Source: REEB85 sp018971455 (GTDB taxonomy: Bacteria; Pseudomonadota; Alphaproteobacteria; Acetobacterales; Acetobacteraceae). Taken from it: a DNA stretch of 27,116 nt. The stretch is from positions 1 to 27,116 of the forward strand of contig JAGWNT010000056.1 in the NCBI GenBank assembly GCA_028871195.1. The letters are read 5' to 3'. The notes under the pieces were generated by a model. The model did no database searches. It was given only the letters and a program-made list of their open reading frames with translations, and was not told the DNA's origin. The translations under genes and the position numbers were made by a program. Position 1 is the stretch's first letter. Each line of letters begins with the position of its first letter. Positions 8,768 to 17,780 of the stretch are shown in pieces.

Positions 8768-8785
8768 GCGGACGGGCCGGTCCGC
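8768..8785. promoter_or_regulatory. Inverted repeat upstream of the transporter operon, possible activator site
   Basis: GCGGAC (8768-8773) and GTCCGC (8780-8785) form a perfect dyad around a 6-bp centre. The centre is about 125 bp upstream of the start site predicted from the sigma-54-like element at 8877-8892, a normal distance for an enhancer-binding protein. It does not match the NtrC consensus. It could equally be a weak hairpin after the aspartate dehydrogenase gene. Confidence 0.3.
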
Positions 8786-8876
8786 TGGGCGGCCATCGGC
8801 CGTGAAAATTGGCATCGAGGGGCGCGCCTTGCCTCCCGCCGCCGCGGACGATGCGGTAACGTTCCGCTCCCACCCG

Positions 8877-8892
8877 TGGCACGACGCGTGCT
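8877..8892 (+). promoter_or_regulatory. Sigma-54 -24/-12 promoter of the amino-acid transporter operon
   Basis: TGGCACGACGCGTGCT matches TGGCACG-N4-TTGCW except for one base (G instead of the first T of the -12 element). The predicted start near 8903 gives a 49-nt leader before the binding-protein ATG at 8952. The surrounding 222 bp between aspartate dehydrogenase and the operon contains no gene. Confidence 0.68.
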
Positions 8893-8951
8893 TCGTTGGC
8901 GCCGTGATGTGCTGATGTCCTGATCAACCTCGTCGCATGGGAGTTGCTTCT

Positions 8952-10187
8952 ATGAACCGCCGGGATTTTCTGCTGGCCGCCGCCGCGCTGCCCCTCGCCG
9001 CCACGACGGCGCGCGCCGCCGAGGAGGTGGCGATCGGCGCCGTCTATCCGCTCACCGGCAATGGCGCGCAGGTCGGGCTTGATGCCAAGGCCGCGCTGGA
9101 GGTCGCGGCCGACATCATCAACGGCACCCATGCGCCGATCCCGATGCTGATGGGCAAGGGCGGCGGGCTCGATCGGCTGGGGGGTGCCAAGATCCGCCTG
9201 GTATTCGCTGACAGCCAGAACGACCCGCAGAAGGCGCGCGCCGAGGCCGAGCGCCTGATCACCCAGGACAAGGTGGTCGCCATCGTCGGCAGCTACACCA
9301 GCTTCACCGCGGCGACCATCAGCCAGGTGACGGAACGCTACCAGGTGCCCTACCTGTCGGCCGACAATTCCTCACCGAGCCTGACCGAACGCGGCCTGCA
9401 ATGGTTCTTCCGCACCAGCCCGACCGATCTCACATTCACCGCGGCGATGTTCACCTTCTTCAAGGAAATCGGCGCCAAGACGGGCCATCCTGTGAAGACC
9501 GTCACGCTGTTTCACGAGGATTCGATCTTCGGCACCGATAGCGGCAAGGCGCAGAAGCAGATGGCCGAGGCCGCCGGCATCAAGGTGGTGGCGGATATCC
9601 GCTACCGCGCCGGCTCGCCCTCGCTGTCGGCCGAGGCGCAGCAGATCAAATCCGCCAATGCCGATGTGTTGATGCCCACCTCCTACACCTCGGACGCGAT
9701 CCTCATCATGCATGCCATGCACGATATCGGCTACACACCCAAGGCGGTGATGGCGCAGGCGGCGGGGTTCCAGGAGCAGGGGTTCCTGACCGGCGCCGGA
9801 ACGCTGGCCGAGGGTGTGATGAGCCGGTCGAGCTTCGCGCTCGACGCGGCGAAACTGCGCCCGGCGATTCCGACCGTGAATGCGCTCTACGCCACGCGCA
9901 ACAAGAAGGACATGAACGACAACACCTCGCGCGAGCTCACCGCGCTGCTGGTGCTGGCCGATGCGGTGAACCGCGCGGGCGCCGCCACGCCGGCGGCGAT
10001 CCAGGCGGCGCTGAAGGCGACCGACATCGCCGGCGCCCAGCTCATCATGCCGTGGAAGGGCGTGAAGTTCGACGCGAAGGGGCAGAACACGCTGGCGGAC
10101 CCCGTCATCCAGCAGGTTTTCGGCGGCACCTACAAGACCATCTGGCCGTTCGATCTGGCCAGCGAACAGCCGGTGTGGAAGGTCTAG
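8952..10187 (+). CDS. ABC transporter substrate-binding protein, branched-chain amino acid type
   Basis: This 411-residue periplasmic binding protein belongs to the Leu/Ile/Val-type family (Peripla_BP_6). The N-terminus MNRRDFLLAAAALPLAATTARA is a twin-arginine-like signal peptide. The mature part opens with IGAVYPLTGNGAQVG, the usual first strand and ligand loop. FADSQNDPQKARAEAERLI and VVAIVGSYTSFTAATI blocks follow. The ligand may be branched-chain or another amino acid, an amide or a short acid; sequence alone does not decide. ATG 8952 was chosen because GGGAG stands eight bases before it and the signal peptide starts there; an ATG at 8937 in frame has no such support. First gene of an eight-gene run. 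Confidence 0.9.
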   Translation: MNRRDFLLAAAALPLAATTARAAEEVAIGAVYPLTGNGAQVGLDAKAALEVAADIINGTHAPIPMLMGKGGGLDRLGGAKIRLVFADSQNDPQKARAEAERLITQDKVVAIVGSYTSFTAATISQVTERYQVPYLSADNSSPSLTERGLQWFFRTSPTDLTFTAAMFTFFKEIGAKTGHPVKTVTLFHEDSIFGTDSGKAQKQMAEAAGIKVVADIRYRAGSPSLSAEAQQIKSANADVLMPTSYTSDAILIMHAMHDIGYTPKAVMAQAAGFQEQGFLTGAGTLAEGVMSRSSFALDAAKLRPAIPTVNALYATRNKKDMNDNTSRELTALLVLADAVNRAGAATPAAIQAALKATDIAGAQLIMPWKGVKFDAKGQNTLADPVIQQVFGGTYKTIWPFDLASEQPVWKV

Positions 10188-10194
10188 AGCGCCC

Positions 10195-11082
10195 ATGCTG
10201 GCTGCCATTCTGCAGGCCGTTCCGCTTCAGATCCTGCTGAGCGGCCTGCTGATGGGCCTCGTCTACGCCCTGGTGGCGGCCGGGCTGAGCCTGATCTTCG
10301 GGTTGATGGACGTGGTCAATTTCGCGCATGGCGAGCTGATGATGCTCGCCATGTATGCGACCTTCGTGCTGTGGCAGGCGAGCGGCCTCGACCCCGTTCT
10401 GCTGTTGCCGGTGGTGGCATGCGTGATGTTCGGCCTCGGCATGCTGCTGTATCGCGGGCTGGTGGCGCGCGCGCTCTCGGTGCAGTTCAATCGCGGCATG
10501 GTGCAGATCTTCGTCACCTTCGGGCTGGCGATCTTTCTGCGCGGAGCGGCGCAATTCGCCTTCGGCGGCGAGTTCCGCAGCATCACCCATGGCTGGCTCA
10601 CCGACCGCTCGGTGCATTGGGGCGGCGTGTTCCTGCCGCTGCCGCAGCTTGCCGCGGGGCTGGTCTGCCTGCTCGCCTTTTCCGGGTTGCTGGCGGTGGG
10701 CCGCACCGAGTTCGGCCGCGCACTGGAGGCGACCCGCGAAGACCGCGAGGCGGTGGCGCTGCTCGGCATCGACCGCGACCGTATCTTCGCCCTGGGGTGG
10801 GGGCTGGGCATCGGGGCGGTGGGGGTGGCCGGCGTGATGCTGGCGACCTTCTATTATGTCGGGCCCAATGTCGGGGCGAATTTTGCCGTCATCGCCTACG
10901 TCACCGTCGCACTTGGCGGCTTCGGCAGCGTCGCCGGCGCGCTGGTCGCGGGCCTGCTGATCGGCGAGGTGGAGGCGATCACGGCGGCGATTGTCGAGCC
11001 CTCGCTCAAACAGGTCGGTGTGTTCGCCATCTATCTCGTGGTGCTGATGCTCCGCCCCCGCGGCCTGTTCGGAAAGATCTAG
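10195..11082 (+). CDS. Branched-chain-type ABC permease, LivH-like
   Basis: This 295-residue integral inner-membrane protein has about eight hydrophobic segments. The early block GLVYALVAAGLSLIFGLMDVVNFAHGELMML, read in pieces, is the hallmark of LivH permeases, as are the EATREDREAVALLGID coupling segment and the TVALGGFGSVAGALVAGLL block near the end. It pairs with the LivM-like permease that starts three bases after it. Seven bases separate it from the binding-protein stop. The ribosome site is poor, so translation is probably coupled to the gene before. Confidence 0.92.
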   Translation: MLAAILQAVPLQILLSGLLMGLVYALVAAGLSLIFGLMDVVNFAHGELMMLAMYATFVLWQASGLDPVLLLPVVACVMFGLGMLLYRGLVARALSVQFNRGMVQIFVTFGLAIFLRGAAQFAFGGEFRSITHGWLTDRSVHWGGVFLPLPQLAAGLVCLLAFSGLLAVGRTEFGRALEATREDREAVALLGIDRDRIFALGWGLGIGAVGVAGVMLATFYYVGPNVGANFAVIAYVTVALGGFGSVAGALVAGLLIGEVEAITAAIVEPSLKQVGVFAIYLVVLMLRPRGLFGKI

Positions 11083-11084
11083 GC

Positions 11085-12071
11085 ATGGACAATGACATAC
11101 TTCGCCGCCGCCGGCGTGAGCTGATCACGGGCGTGATCGTGCTGGCGGCTCTCGCGGTGCTGCCGCTGCCGATCGCTGATGTCTATACGCGCAACCTCCT
11201 GATCATCACCCTGCTCTATGCCGGGCTTGCGCAGGCATGGAACATCCTCGGCGGCTACTGCGGACAGATCTCGCTCGGCCATGCGATCTATTTTGGCGTC
11301 GGCTGCTACGTCTCCACCCTGCTCTATGTGCGGCTCGGCATTCCCGTCGCCTTCGGTCTGTTCGCCGCTGGCGCGGTCTGCGGCGCCCTCGCGCTGCTGG
11401 TCGGCTGGCCGTGTTTCCGTCTGTCCGGGCATTACTACGCGGTGGCGACCGTGGTCGTGGGCGAGATCGGCTATCTGCTGTTCCTCAACTGGGATTTCGT
11501 TGGTGCCGCGACCGGCATCTACGTGCCGTTCAAGGGGGAATCCTGGCTCGCGCTGCAATTCCGCACGCAGAAGCTGCCGTACCATTACGCCATGCTGGCC
11601 TTCGTGGCCGCCACATGGATTGCCGCCTGGGTCATCGAGGGCTCGCGCTGGGGATTTTCATGGCGCGCGGTGCGCGATGACGCGGTGGCGGCCCGCTCGC
11701 TCGGCGTGCGGGTGTTTGCCAGCAAGATGGCCGCCGCCGCCATCAGCGGCTTCTTCACCGGCGTCGGCGGCGCGCTCTTCGCCCAATATGTCGGCTATAT
11801 CGACCCTGATTCCGTGCTCGCGGGCACCTTCTCCATTCTCATCGCCCTGCCGGCCGTTCTGGGGGGTGTCGGAACGCTGTGGGGCCCGCTGATCGGGGCC
11901 GTCGTGCTCATTCCGGTGAGCGAATTGAGCCGCTCCTATCTCGGTGGGTCCGGCCGGGGGGTCGATCTGATGATCTATGGCGGGCTGATCGTGCTCGTCG
12001 CCCTGGCGCGGCCGCAGGGCCTCGTGAGCCTGCTGGGCCTACGGAGGCGGGTGCATGAAAACGCTGCTTGA
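11085..12071 (+). CDS. Branched-chain-type ABC permease, LivM-like
   Basis: This 328-residue membrane protein has an Arg-rich cytoplasmic start (MDNDILRRRRREL) and about eight to ten hydrophobic segments. It has the LivM signatures AQAWNILGGYCGQISLGHA and, later, RAVRDDAVAARSLGV, the loop that contacts the ATPase, followed by GVGGALFAQY and the FSILIALPAVLGGVGTLWGP block. The ATG at 11085 immediately follows the LivH stop. Its last 17 bases overlap the next ATPase gene. The frame stays open upstream across the LivH gene, but that part is not coding. Confidence 0.92.
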   Translation: MDNDILRRRRRELITGVIVLAALAVLPLPIADVYTRNLLIITLLYAGLAQAWNILGGYCGQISLGHAIYFGVGCYVSTLLYVRLGIPVAFGLFAAGAVCGALALLVGWPCFRLSGHYYAVATVVVGEIGYLLFLNWDFVGAATGIYVPFKGESWLALQFRTQKLPYHYAMLAFVAATWIAAWVIEGSRWGFSWRAVRDDAVAARSLGVRVFASKMAAAAISGFFTGVGGALFAQYVGYIDPDSVLAGTFSILIALPAVLGGVGTLWGPLIGAVVLIPVSELSRSYLGGSGRGVDLMIYGGLIVLVALARPQGLVSLLGLRRRVHENAA

Positions 12072-12769
12072 GGTCGATAATCTGCGCAAATCCTTCGGCG
12101 GCGTGGCCGCCAATGACGGCATTTCCTTCAACGTCGCCGAAGGCGAGATCCTCGGGTTGATCGGCCCCAACGGCGCCGGCAAGACCTCGCTGTTCAACGC
12201 CATTTCCGGCGAAATTCCCCCCGATTCCGGCGAAGTGCGGCTGCTCGGCGAAAGGGTCTCGGGCCGCGGTCCGGCGCTGTGTGCCGCGCGCGGCATCGCG
12301 CGGACCTTCCAGGTGGTCCGCAGCTTCGATTCGATGACCGTGCTGGAGAACGTCATGGTCGGTGCCTTCGCCCGCACCGCCCGGCCGCGCGCCGCGATGC
12401 AGGCGGCGCAGGAGACGCTGGAATTCTGCGGTCTTGCAGCGCGCGCCGACCGCCCGGCCTGGTCGTTGAGCCCGCCGGAGAAGCGCCGCCTCGAGGTCGC
12501 GCGCGCACTTGCCACCCGGCCCCGGCTGCTGCTGCTCGACGAAATGCTGACCGGGCTCACGCCCACCGAGGCGCAAGGCGGCGTGCAACTGGTGCGCGAC
12601 GTGCAGGCGCGCGGCGTCACCATCATCATGGTCGAGCATGTGATGGAGGTGGTGCTGCCGCTGGTGAGCCGTGCCGTCGTGCTCAATCTCGGGCGGGTGC
12701 TGACCATCGGTGCGCCGGCGGAGATCGTGAAGAACCCGGAGGTGATCAAGGCCTATCTGGGAGACCGCT

Positions 12770-12783
<14 letters not shown>
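12055..12783 (+). CDS. ABC ATPase, LivG-like, with an unusual signature motif
   Basis: This 242-residue nucleotide-binding subunit has Walker A GPNGAGKT, the Q-loop segment RTFQVVRSFDSMTVLENV that typifies LivG, Walker B LLLLDE and the switch His in MVEHVMEVV. The ABC signature reads LSPPEKRRLEVARAL instead of LSGGQ, and the usual Pro after DE is Met (DEMLTGLTPTE). Related amino-acid or urea-type LivG proteins tolerate such changes, so it is probably active. A GGAGG ribosome site lies seven bases before the ATG. It overlaps both neighbours (17 bp and 14 bp), which indicates tight translational coupling within the importer. Confidence 0.92.
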
Positions 12784-13471
<688 letters not shown>

Positions 13472-13496
13472 CGGGCCATCAGGAGGAGAAGGGGGC

Positions 13497-14348
13497 ATGA
13501 CCAAGGGAGTCAGCCGGCGAGGTCTCGCCGGCGTTGCGTCCGTCGCATCGATCGCATCGGTGGCCATCATCGGCAGCGCCCGCGCGGCGGACGCGCCCGA
13601 GAGCACCTTCCAACGCGTCACCCGCACCAAGGTGCTGCGCATCGCCGCCCTGCCGGGGGAGCTGCCCTACTTCCAGAAGGACATCACCACCGGTGCCTGG
13701 TCGGGGGCGGCGATCGACATGGCGCTCGACATTGCCAAGATCTGGGACGCCAGGCTGGAATACGTCGAATCCACCTACGCCAATTCGGTGCTCGATCTGC
13801 AATCCAACAAGATCGACCTCGCCTTCGCCTTGAACCCGACGCCGCAGCGGGCGCTCTCGATCGGCTTCACGCACCCGATGATCATCCATCCATTCGGCTG
13901 CATCGCCCGCAAGGGATTCGCGCCGAAGACCTGGGACGATATCAACAAGCCGTCGGTGCGGGTGGTGTGCGACCTCGGGTCCCTGCACGAGGTGACGGCG
14001 CGGCGTTTTGCCCCGAAGGCGCAGATCACCGCATACAAGACGCGCGATGACGCGATCCTGGCCATGCAGTCCGGGCGGGCGGATGTGGATATTCTTGCCG
14101 CCATGCTGGGCATTACCGCGCTCGCCAAGAACCCGAGCCTGGGCACCTATCATCTGCTCGGCAATCCCACCGTGGCCTTGCCCAGCAACATGGGGGTTCA
14201 GCGCGAGGCCGATACCCGCTTCATCGAAGTGCTGAATGCCTGGCTCGACATGAATCGCGGCATCGGCCAGATCCGTGAATGGATGATCGCCGGGATTCTC
14301 AAGACCGGCGCCAGGCGGGCGGATATTCCAGCCGAGCTGACCTTCTGA
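13497..14348 (+). CDS. Polar-amino-acid-type ABC substrate-binding protein
   Basis: This 283-residue protein of the SBP_bac_3 family has a signal peptide with an SRRG twin-arginine-like start (MTKGVSRRGLAGVASVASI.., cleavage after SARA). The mature part shows the family pattern: VLRIAALPGELPYF, GAAIDMALDIAK, VLDLQSNKIDLAFAL, the first-domain TPQRALSIGFTHP segment and the AILAMQSGRADVDIL segment. The exact amino acid is unknown. The ATG at 13497 follows an AGGAGGAG ribosome site. It lies 25 bp after the LivF-like gene, so it is probably part of the same transcript although it belongs to a different importer family (PAAT, not HAAT). Confidence 0.88.
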   Translation: MTKGVSRRGLAGVASVASIASVAIIGSARAADAPESTFQRVTRTKVLRIAALPGELPYFQKDITTGAWSGAAIDMALDIAKIWDARLEYVESTYANSVLDLQSNKIDLAFALNPTPQRALSIGFTHPMIIHPFGCIARKGFAPKTWDDINKPSVRVVCDLGSLHEVTARRFAPKAQITAYKTRDDAILAMQSGRADVDILAAMLGITALAKNPSLGTYHLLGNPTVALPSNMGVQREADTRFIEVLNAWLDMNRGIGQIREWMIAGILKTGARRADIPAELTF

Positions 14349-14369
14349 TCCCGCGGGCCAGAGGGAGCG

Positions 14370-15032
14370 GTGCCCTATCACTGGAGCTTCGGCTTCCTCT
14401 GGCACTACGAGGTTCTGTTTGTCCGCGGCGTCGAGATCACGCTCGCCTATACGGTCGGCACGATCTTCCTCGGCCTGCTGATCGGCCTCGCCGTCGGCAT
14501 CGGGCGGCTGTCGACATCCTGGCTGGTCAACACGCCGTTGATCGCCTTCATCGAGTTGTTCCGCTGCACGCCGCTCCTGGTGCAGATCGTCTGGTTCTAC
14601 TACGCCCTGCCGGTCATCCTCGGCGTGCAGATCTCGGCGACCCTGGCGGCCACGCTGGTTCTCTCGCTCTACACCGGCGTGTTCTACGCGGAGATTTTTC
14701 GTGCCGGTATCGTTTCCATTGAGGCCGGACAATGGGATGCCGCCCGCGCGCTGGGGCTCGGCCGGTGGACGATGATGCGCCGCGTCATTCTGCCGCAGGC
14801 GATCCGCCGCATGGTTCCGCCCTTCATGAACCAGTCGATCACCCAGCTCAAGAACACGTCGCTGGTCTCGACCATCGCCGTGCCGGACCTGCTGTACCAG
14901 GGGCAACTCATCACGGCCAACACCTACCGGCCCCTCGAGGTCTATACGACGGTCGCCATCATCTATTTCATCCTGCTTTTCCCGACGACGCTGCTCGCAC
15001 AGGCCTACGAACGTCGGCTGCTGCACCGATGA
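14370..15032 (+). CDS. Polar-amino-acid ABC permease, HisM/GlnP family
   Basis: This 220-residue permease has about five hydrophobic segments. The start GVEITLAYTVGTIFLGLLIGL, the FRCTPLLVQIVWFYYALP block and the EAA loop EAGQWDAARALGLGRWTMMRRVILPQAIRRMVPP are characteristic of the HisMQ/GlnP group. The GTG start at 14370 has a GAGGGAG ribosome site. Only one permease is present, so it would act as a homodimer. No GlnQ-type ATPase is encoded in the operon, so the motor must come from elsewhere in the genome, or one of the Liv ATPases would have to serve (less likely from known families). Confidence 0.9.
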   Translation: MPYHWSFGFLWHYEVLFVRGVEITLAYTVGTIFLGLLIGLAVGIGRLSTSWLVNTPLIAFIELFRCTPLLVQIVWFYYALPVILGVQISATLAATLVLSLYTGVFYAEIFRAGIVSIEAGQWDAARALGLGRWTMMRRVILPQAIRRMVPPFMNQSITQLKNTSLVSTIAVPDLLYQGQLITANTYRPLEVYTTVAIIYFILLFPTTLLAQAYERRLLHR

Positions 15033-15042
15033 AACCCCTCGC

Positions 15043-15666
15043 ATGAGCGCGCATTTCGGCTACGCGCTGGTTGCCCTCCTGGTGATCATCGACCCGGCGG
15101 GAACGGCCGTTCTGTTCATTGGCATGACGCCGCACAACACGGCGGCCGAGCGGGCGGGGCAGGCCATCAAGGCGTGCATCATTGCCTTTATCGTGCTGGC
15201 CGCGTTCGGGCTCGGGGGCGAGGTTCTGCTGAGCGCGCTCGGCATCAGCCTGCCGGCCATGAAAGTGGCGGGCGGCATTCTGCTGTTCCTGACGGCCGCC
15301 GACATGGTGACCGCAAGCGGCGTGCTGCGCGCCACACCGGACGAGCGCGCCGCCGCCCGCGCGGAGAACGACGTCAGCGTCTTTCCCCTTGCCATCCCGT
15401 TCGTGGCTGGGCCGGGCGCGATGACCACGATGGTGTTGCTGCACTCGCAGGCCGGCGGTGATGTCGCCGCCATCGCGGCGCTGCAACTGGCCCTGGTGGT
15501 GGCGACGGCGATCACGCTCGCGCTGCTGCTGATGGCCCAGCCGGTTGCCCGCTTGCTGGGAGCCACGGGCGCCAATGTCATCGGCCGGGTGCTCGGCGTG
15601 CTGCTGGCCGCCCTTGCCGCGCAGATCGTCATCGACGGCATCCGCCAAAGCCTCGCCGGAGGCTGA
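15043..15666 (+). CDS. MarC family integral membrane protein
   Basis: This 207-residue protein has six predicted membrane segments. It has MarC-family features: the opening ALVALLVIIDPAGTAVLFIGMTP, KVAGGILLFLTAADM, and the FPLAIPFVAGPGAMTTMVLL block at the start of the second half. The function of MarC proteins is unknown; the historical link to antibiotic resistance was not upheld. The ATG is 10 bp after the permease stop, so it probably shares the transcript, although its part in amino-acid uptake, if any, is unknown. It converges with the next gene with only 31 bp between them. Confidence 0.9.
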   Translation: MSAHFGYALVALLVIIDPAGTAVLFIGMTPHNTAAERAGQAIKACIIAFIVLAAFGLGGEVLLSALGISLPAMKVAGGILLFLTAADMVTASGVLRATPDERAAARAENDVSVFPLAIPFVAGPGAMTTMVLLHSQAGGDVAAIAALQLALVVATAITLALLLMAQPVARLLGATGANVIGRVLGVLLAALAAQIVIDGIRQSLAGG

Positions 15667-15680
15667 GGGCTCGAAGCCTC
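15659..15680. terminator. Weak hairpin between convergent genes
   Basis: GAGGCT (15659-15664) pairs with AGCCTC (15675-15680). It spans the end of the MarC gene and the spacer to the convergent helicase gene. There is no T-tract in either direction, so its role as a shared terminator is only suggested by position. Confidence 0.25.
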
Positions 15681-15697
15681 ACCGCCCTCGCCGCCGC

Positions 15698-17662
15698 TCA
15701 ATCCAGCGGCACGGTCCCGCAACGCAGAAGGAAATCGGCAACGCCATCAAGGGCCGCCGGATCGCGTGTGGAATCCCCCTCGTCGCCGCGCGGAACCCAA
15801 ATGACCGTGCCGTAACGCGCCCGCGTCAGCAGCACGCGATAGGTGTTGATGCGGTTGGCGATGTTCTCTTGGCCCCGCGCCGTCTGCCACGCCGAGCCGA
15901 TGAAGCGGCGCGCGCGCCACTCCGTCACGCCCGGCACACGGATCAGGTCCCCGCCCCAGCACAGGCCGACATGGTCCAGTTCGAGACCCTGGCAGGAAAA
16001 CTCCGTCGCCATGGTCTCAAGCGCATCGCTAGCTCGAACATCCGGCCAGAAATTAAGAAACCAATGCGCCACCGCGTCGGGGTTCATGTGCGCCAGTTCC
16101 ACGCCGAGCCCGTCGGCGCGCAGCCGCTTTGCGCCCGAACTGCCGATCAGCCCGCTGCGCCGCAGGCCACGTGCCTGGGCGCGCAGGGAGGAGCGCATGG
16201 CGGCAAGATCGCGGGTCAATCGCATCGGTATGCCGCCATTCCGTTCTGCGATATCTCGCGCGCGTGCCCAATTCCCGAGTAGGACGGCGTCGACCCACTC
16301 CGAGACAGCTGCGTTGCGCACGCTGCGCATTGGCACGTCGAGATGCAGGGCCTCGTGGCGCGTGAGGCCGGGCAGATGAGGCAACCGCTGGCGCGGGTCC
16401 GGCGTGTCCGTCACGGTGGGCGCCGCCAGCACCTGCCAGTGCGGACGGCTTGCCAGCGCCGCTCCCCATTCGGCCAACCCCCCTTCGCCATCATGAATTT
16501 CCTGACCGCCGCCCACAAGGCAGACGAGGACCGCCCAATCCGCATGGCGGGCCATGATGTCGAGAAGAAGGCCGGGTTCGGAATCCGTCAGCGCCACCTC
16601 GCGGTCGCGGCCCTTGCGGATGGCGTGGCTTGCGGACCAGGAGCGTTGCGCCTCGTCGATCACCACCACGTGCTCGGGCGGGCGATGACCGTTGTGGATA
16701 TGGCTGTCGCGAAAAGCTGGCAGCGCCTGAATAGCGACCTTGGTGCGCTGGCGGGCAGCGCGCATGCCGCGCGGATCAGCCTGCGCCGCGTCGCGTGCCA
16801 GCGCCTCGCGCAGCACGTGGACGAGGGTCGGATTGCCCGTAAGGAAGATCGCGCCGGCGTTCCGTCCGCTTCCGAATGTGGCATTGAGACCGCAAAGGGT
16901 CTTGCCGGCACCCGGGATGCCGGTGATGAAAAGGATGCGGTGCGCGCCCGTTGCCTGCGCGGCCTCGACCGCTTGCAAAATGGCGTCGGTGGTCGTGGAG
17001 AGGTTTCGGGAGTCGGCTCGGGCGGCGGCGATGTCGGCGACGCCGTGCTGGGCGTAAAGCGTGCAGGCCGCATCGACAATACCCGGCACCGGCCGATAAG
17101 GGGCGCTTTCCCAGGCGGCGACATCGAGCAACACCCCTGGGGCAGGCAAGCGCCGCCACAGCTCGCGCAGCAGGCTCGGAAGACTGAGCCGGGACGCATC
17201 AAGAACGGATGCGGCACCGCTGATCAGCAGCGGCCATGCTGTTGGCCTGGGTGTGGCGTCGGTGGCGATCAGCACCGGAACGATCGGATGCTGCCGGCTC
17301 ATAGCATGGAAATCCTGCAAATCGAGCGCGTAATCCTCCACCTGACGCCGATCGGCCATTGCAAAGTGGTCGGCGCCGACCTTGAACTCCAGCACCACAA
17401 TGCCGCGCGGCGTGACCAGCACGGCGTCGATCCTCCGGCCGAGGCGGCGCAGGTTGAACTCCAGCAGCAGGTCCCACCCGGCCGCTTCCGGCCAATCGGC
17501 CAGCGCCTCGCGCAGGCAGGCGAGGGAGACCGACCATGCACGCAATTGCTGGGCCTCGTTGCGGCGGAAGCGCTGCATATCATCGTGTGCGAGACGGTGA
17601 AGAAGGGCCGTGGAATCGCTGGCGAGGAAGGTGCTGACCTGCATGCGGCGGAGATGATGCAT
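15698..17662 (-). CDS. DUF2075 nuclease-helicase fusion
   Basis: This 654-residue protein has two parts. Residues about 60-115 read as a PD-(D/E)XK nuclease core: Glu68, Asp79 (RRIDAVLVT), Glu92-Phe-Lys94 (VLEFKVG) and the RecB-type Gln107-x3-Tyr111 (QVEDY). Residues about 240-640 read as DUF2075, a superfamily 1-like ATPase, with Walker A GIPGAGKT (248-255), Walker B VVVIDEAQR (332-340, Asp336-Glu337) and a C-terminal INTYRVLLTRAR motif VI-like block. The Staphylococcus antiphage protein Nhi has, from memory, a comparable nuclease plus DUF2075 make-up, so defence is a reasonable inference but not shown. It stands alone, without a methylase or partner toxin, between a transporter operon and a divergent gene. 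An alternative start at 17644 (MQVSTFLA) is possible; neither has a strong ribosome site. Confidence 0.82.
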   Translation of the reverse strand: MHHLRRMQVSTFLASDSTALLHRLAHDDMQRFRRNEAQQLRAWSVSLACLREALADWPEAAGWDLLLEFNLRRLGRRIDAVLVTPRGIVVLEFKVGADHFAMADRRQVEDYALDLQDFHAMSRQHPIVPVLIATDATPRPTAWPLLISGAASVLDASRLSLPSLLRELWRRLPAPGVLLDVAAWESAPYRPVPGIVDAACTLYAQHGVADIAAARADSRNLSTTTDAILQAVEAAQATGAHRILFITGIPGAGKTLCGLNATFGSGRNAGAIFLTGNPTLVHVLREALARDAAQADPRGMRAARQRTKVAIQALPAFRDSHIHNGHRPPEHVVVIDEAQRSWSASHAIRKGRDREVALTDSEPGLLLDIMARHADWAVLVCLVGGGQEIHDGEGGLAEWGAALASRPHWQVLAAPTVTDTPDPRQRLPHLPGLTRHEALHLDVPMRSVRNAAVSEWVDAVLLGNWARARDIAERNGGIPMRLTRDLAAMRSSLRAQARGLRRSGLIGSSGAKRLRADGLGVELAHMNPDAVAHWFLNFWPDVRASDALETMATEFSCQGLELDHVGLCWGGDLIRVPGVTEWRARRFIGSAWQTARGQENIANRINTYRVLLTRARYGTVIWVPRGDEGDSTRDPAALDGVADFLLRCGTVPLD

Positions 17663-17697
17663 CGAATCCGTATCAAACCCAAGCGCGCCGCCTCACG

Positions 17698-17709
17698 AAC
17701 CCGCGGGTT
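17698..17709. promoter_or_regulatory. Perfect 12-bp palindrome in the divergent intergenic region
   Basis: AACCCGCGGGTT is perfectly self-complementary. It overlaps the start of a TTGACG hexamer (17708-17713) that could be a -35 element for the rightward protease gene, although no good -10 follows. It is a possible operator in the 118 bp that separate the divergent helicase and protease genes. Nothing else is evident in that gap except the AAGGAGG ribosome site at 17769-17775. Confidence 0.3.
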
Positions 17710-17780
17710 GACGGCGCAGGAGATGGCCTTGCAGACTCGGCCTGCCGCGGCGTGCGTCGCGTGCCCGCAAGGAGGCCTGG

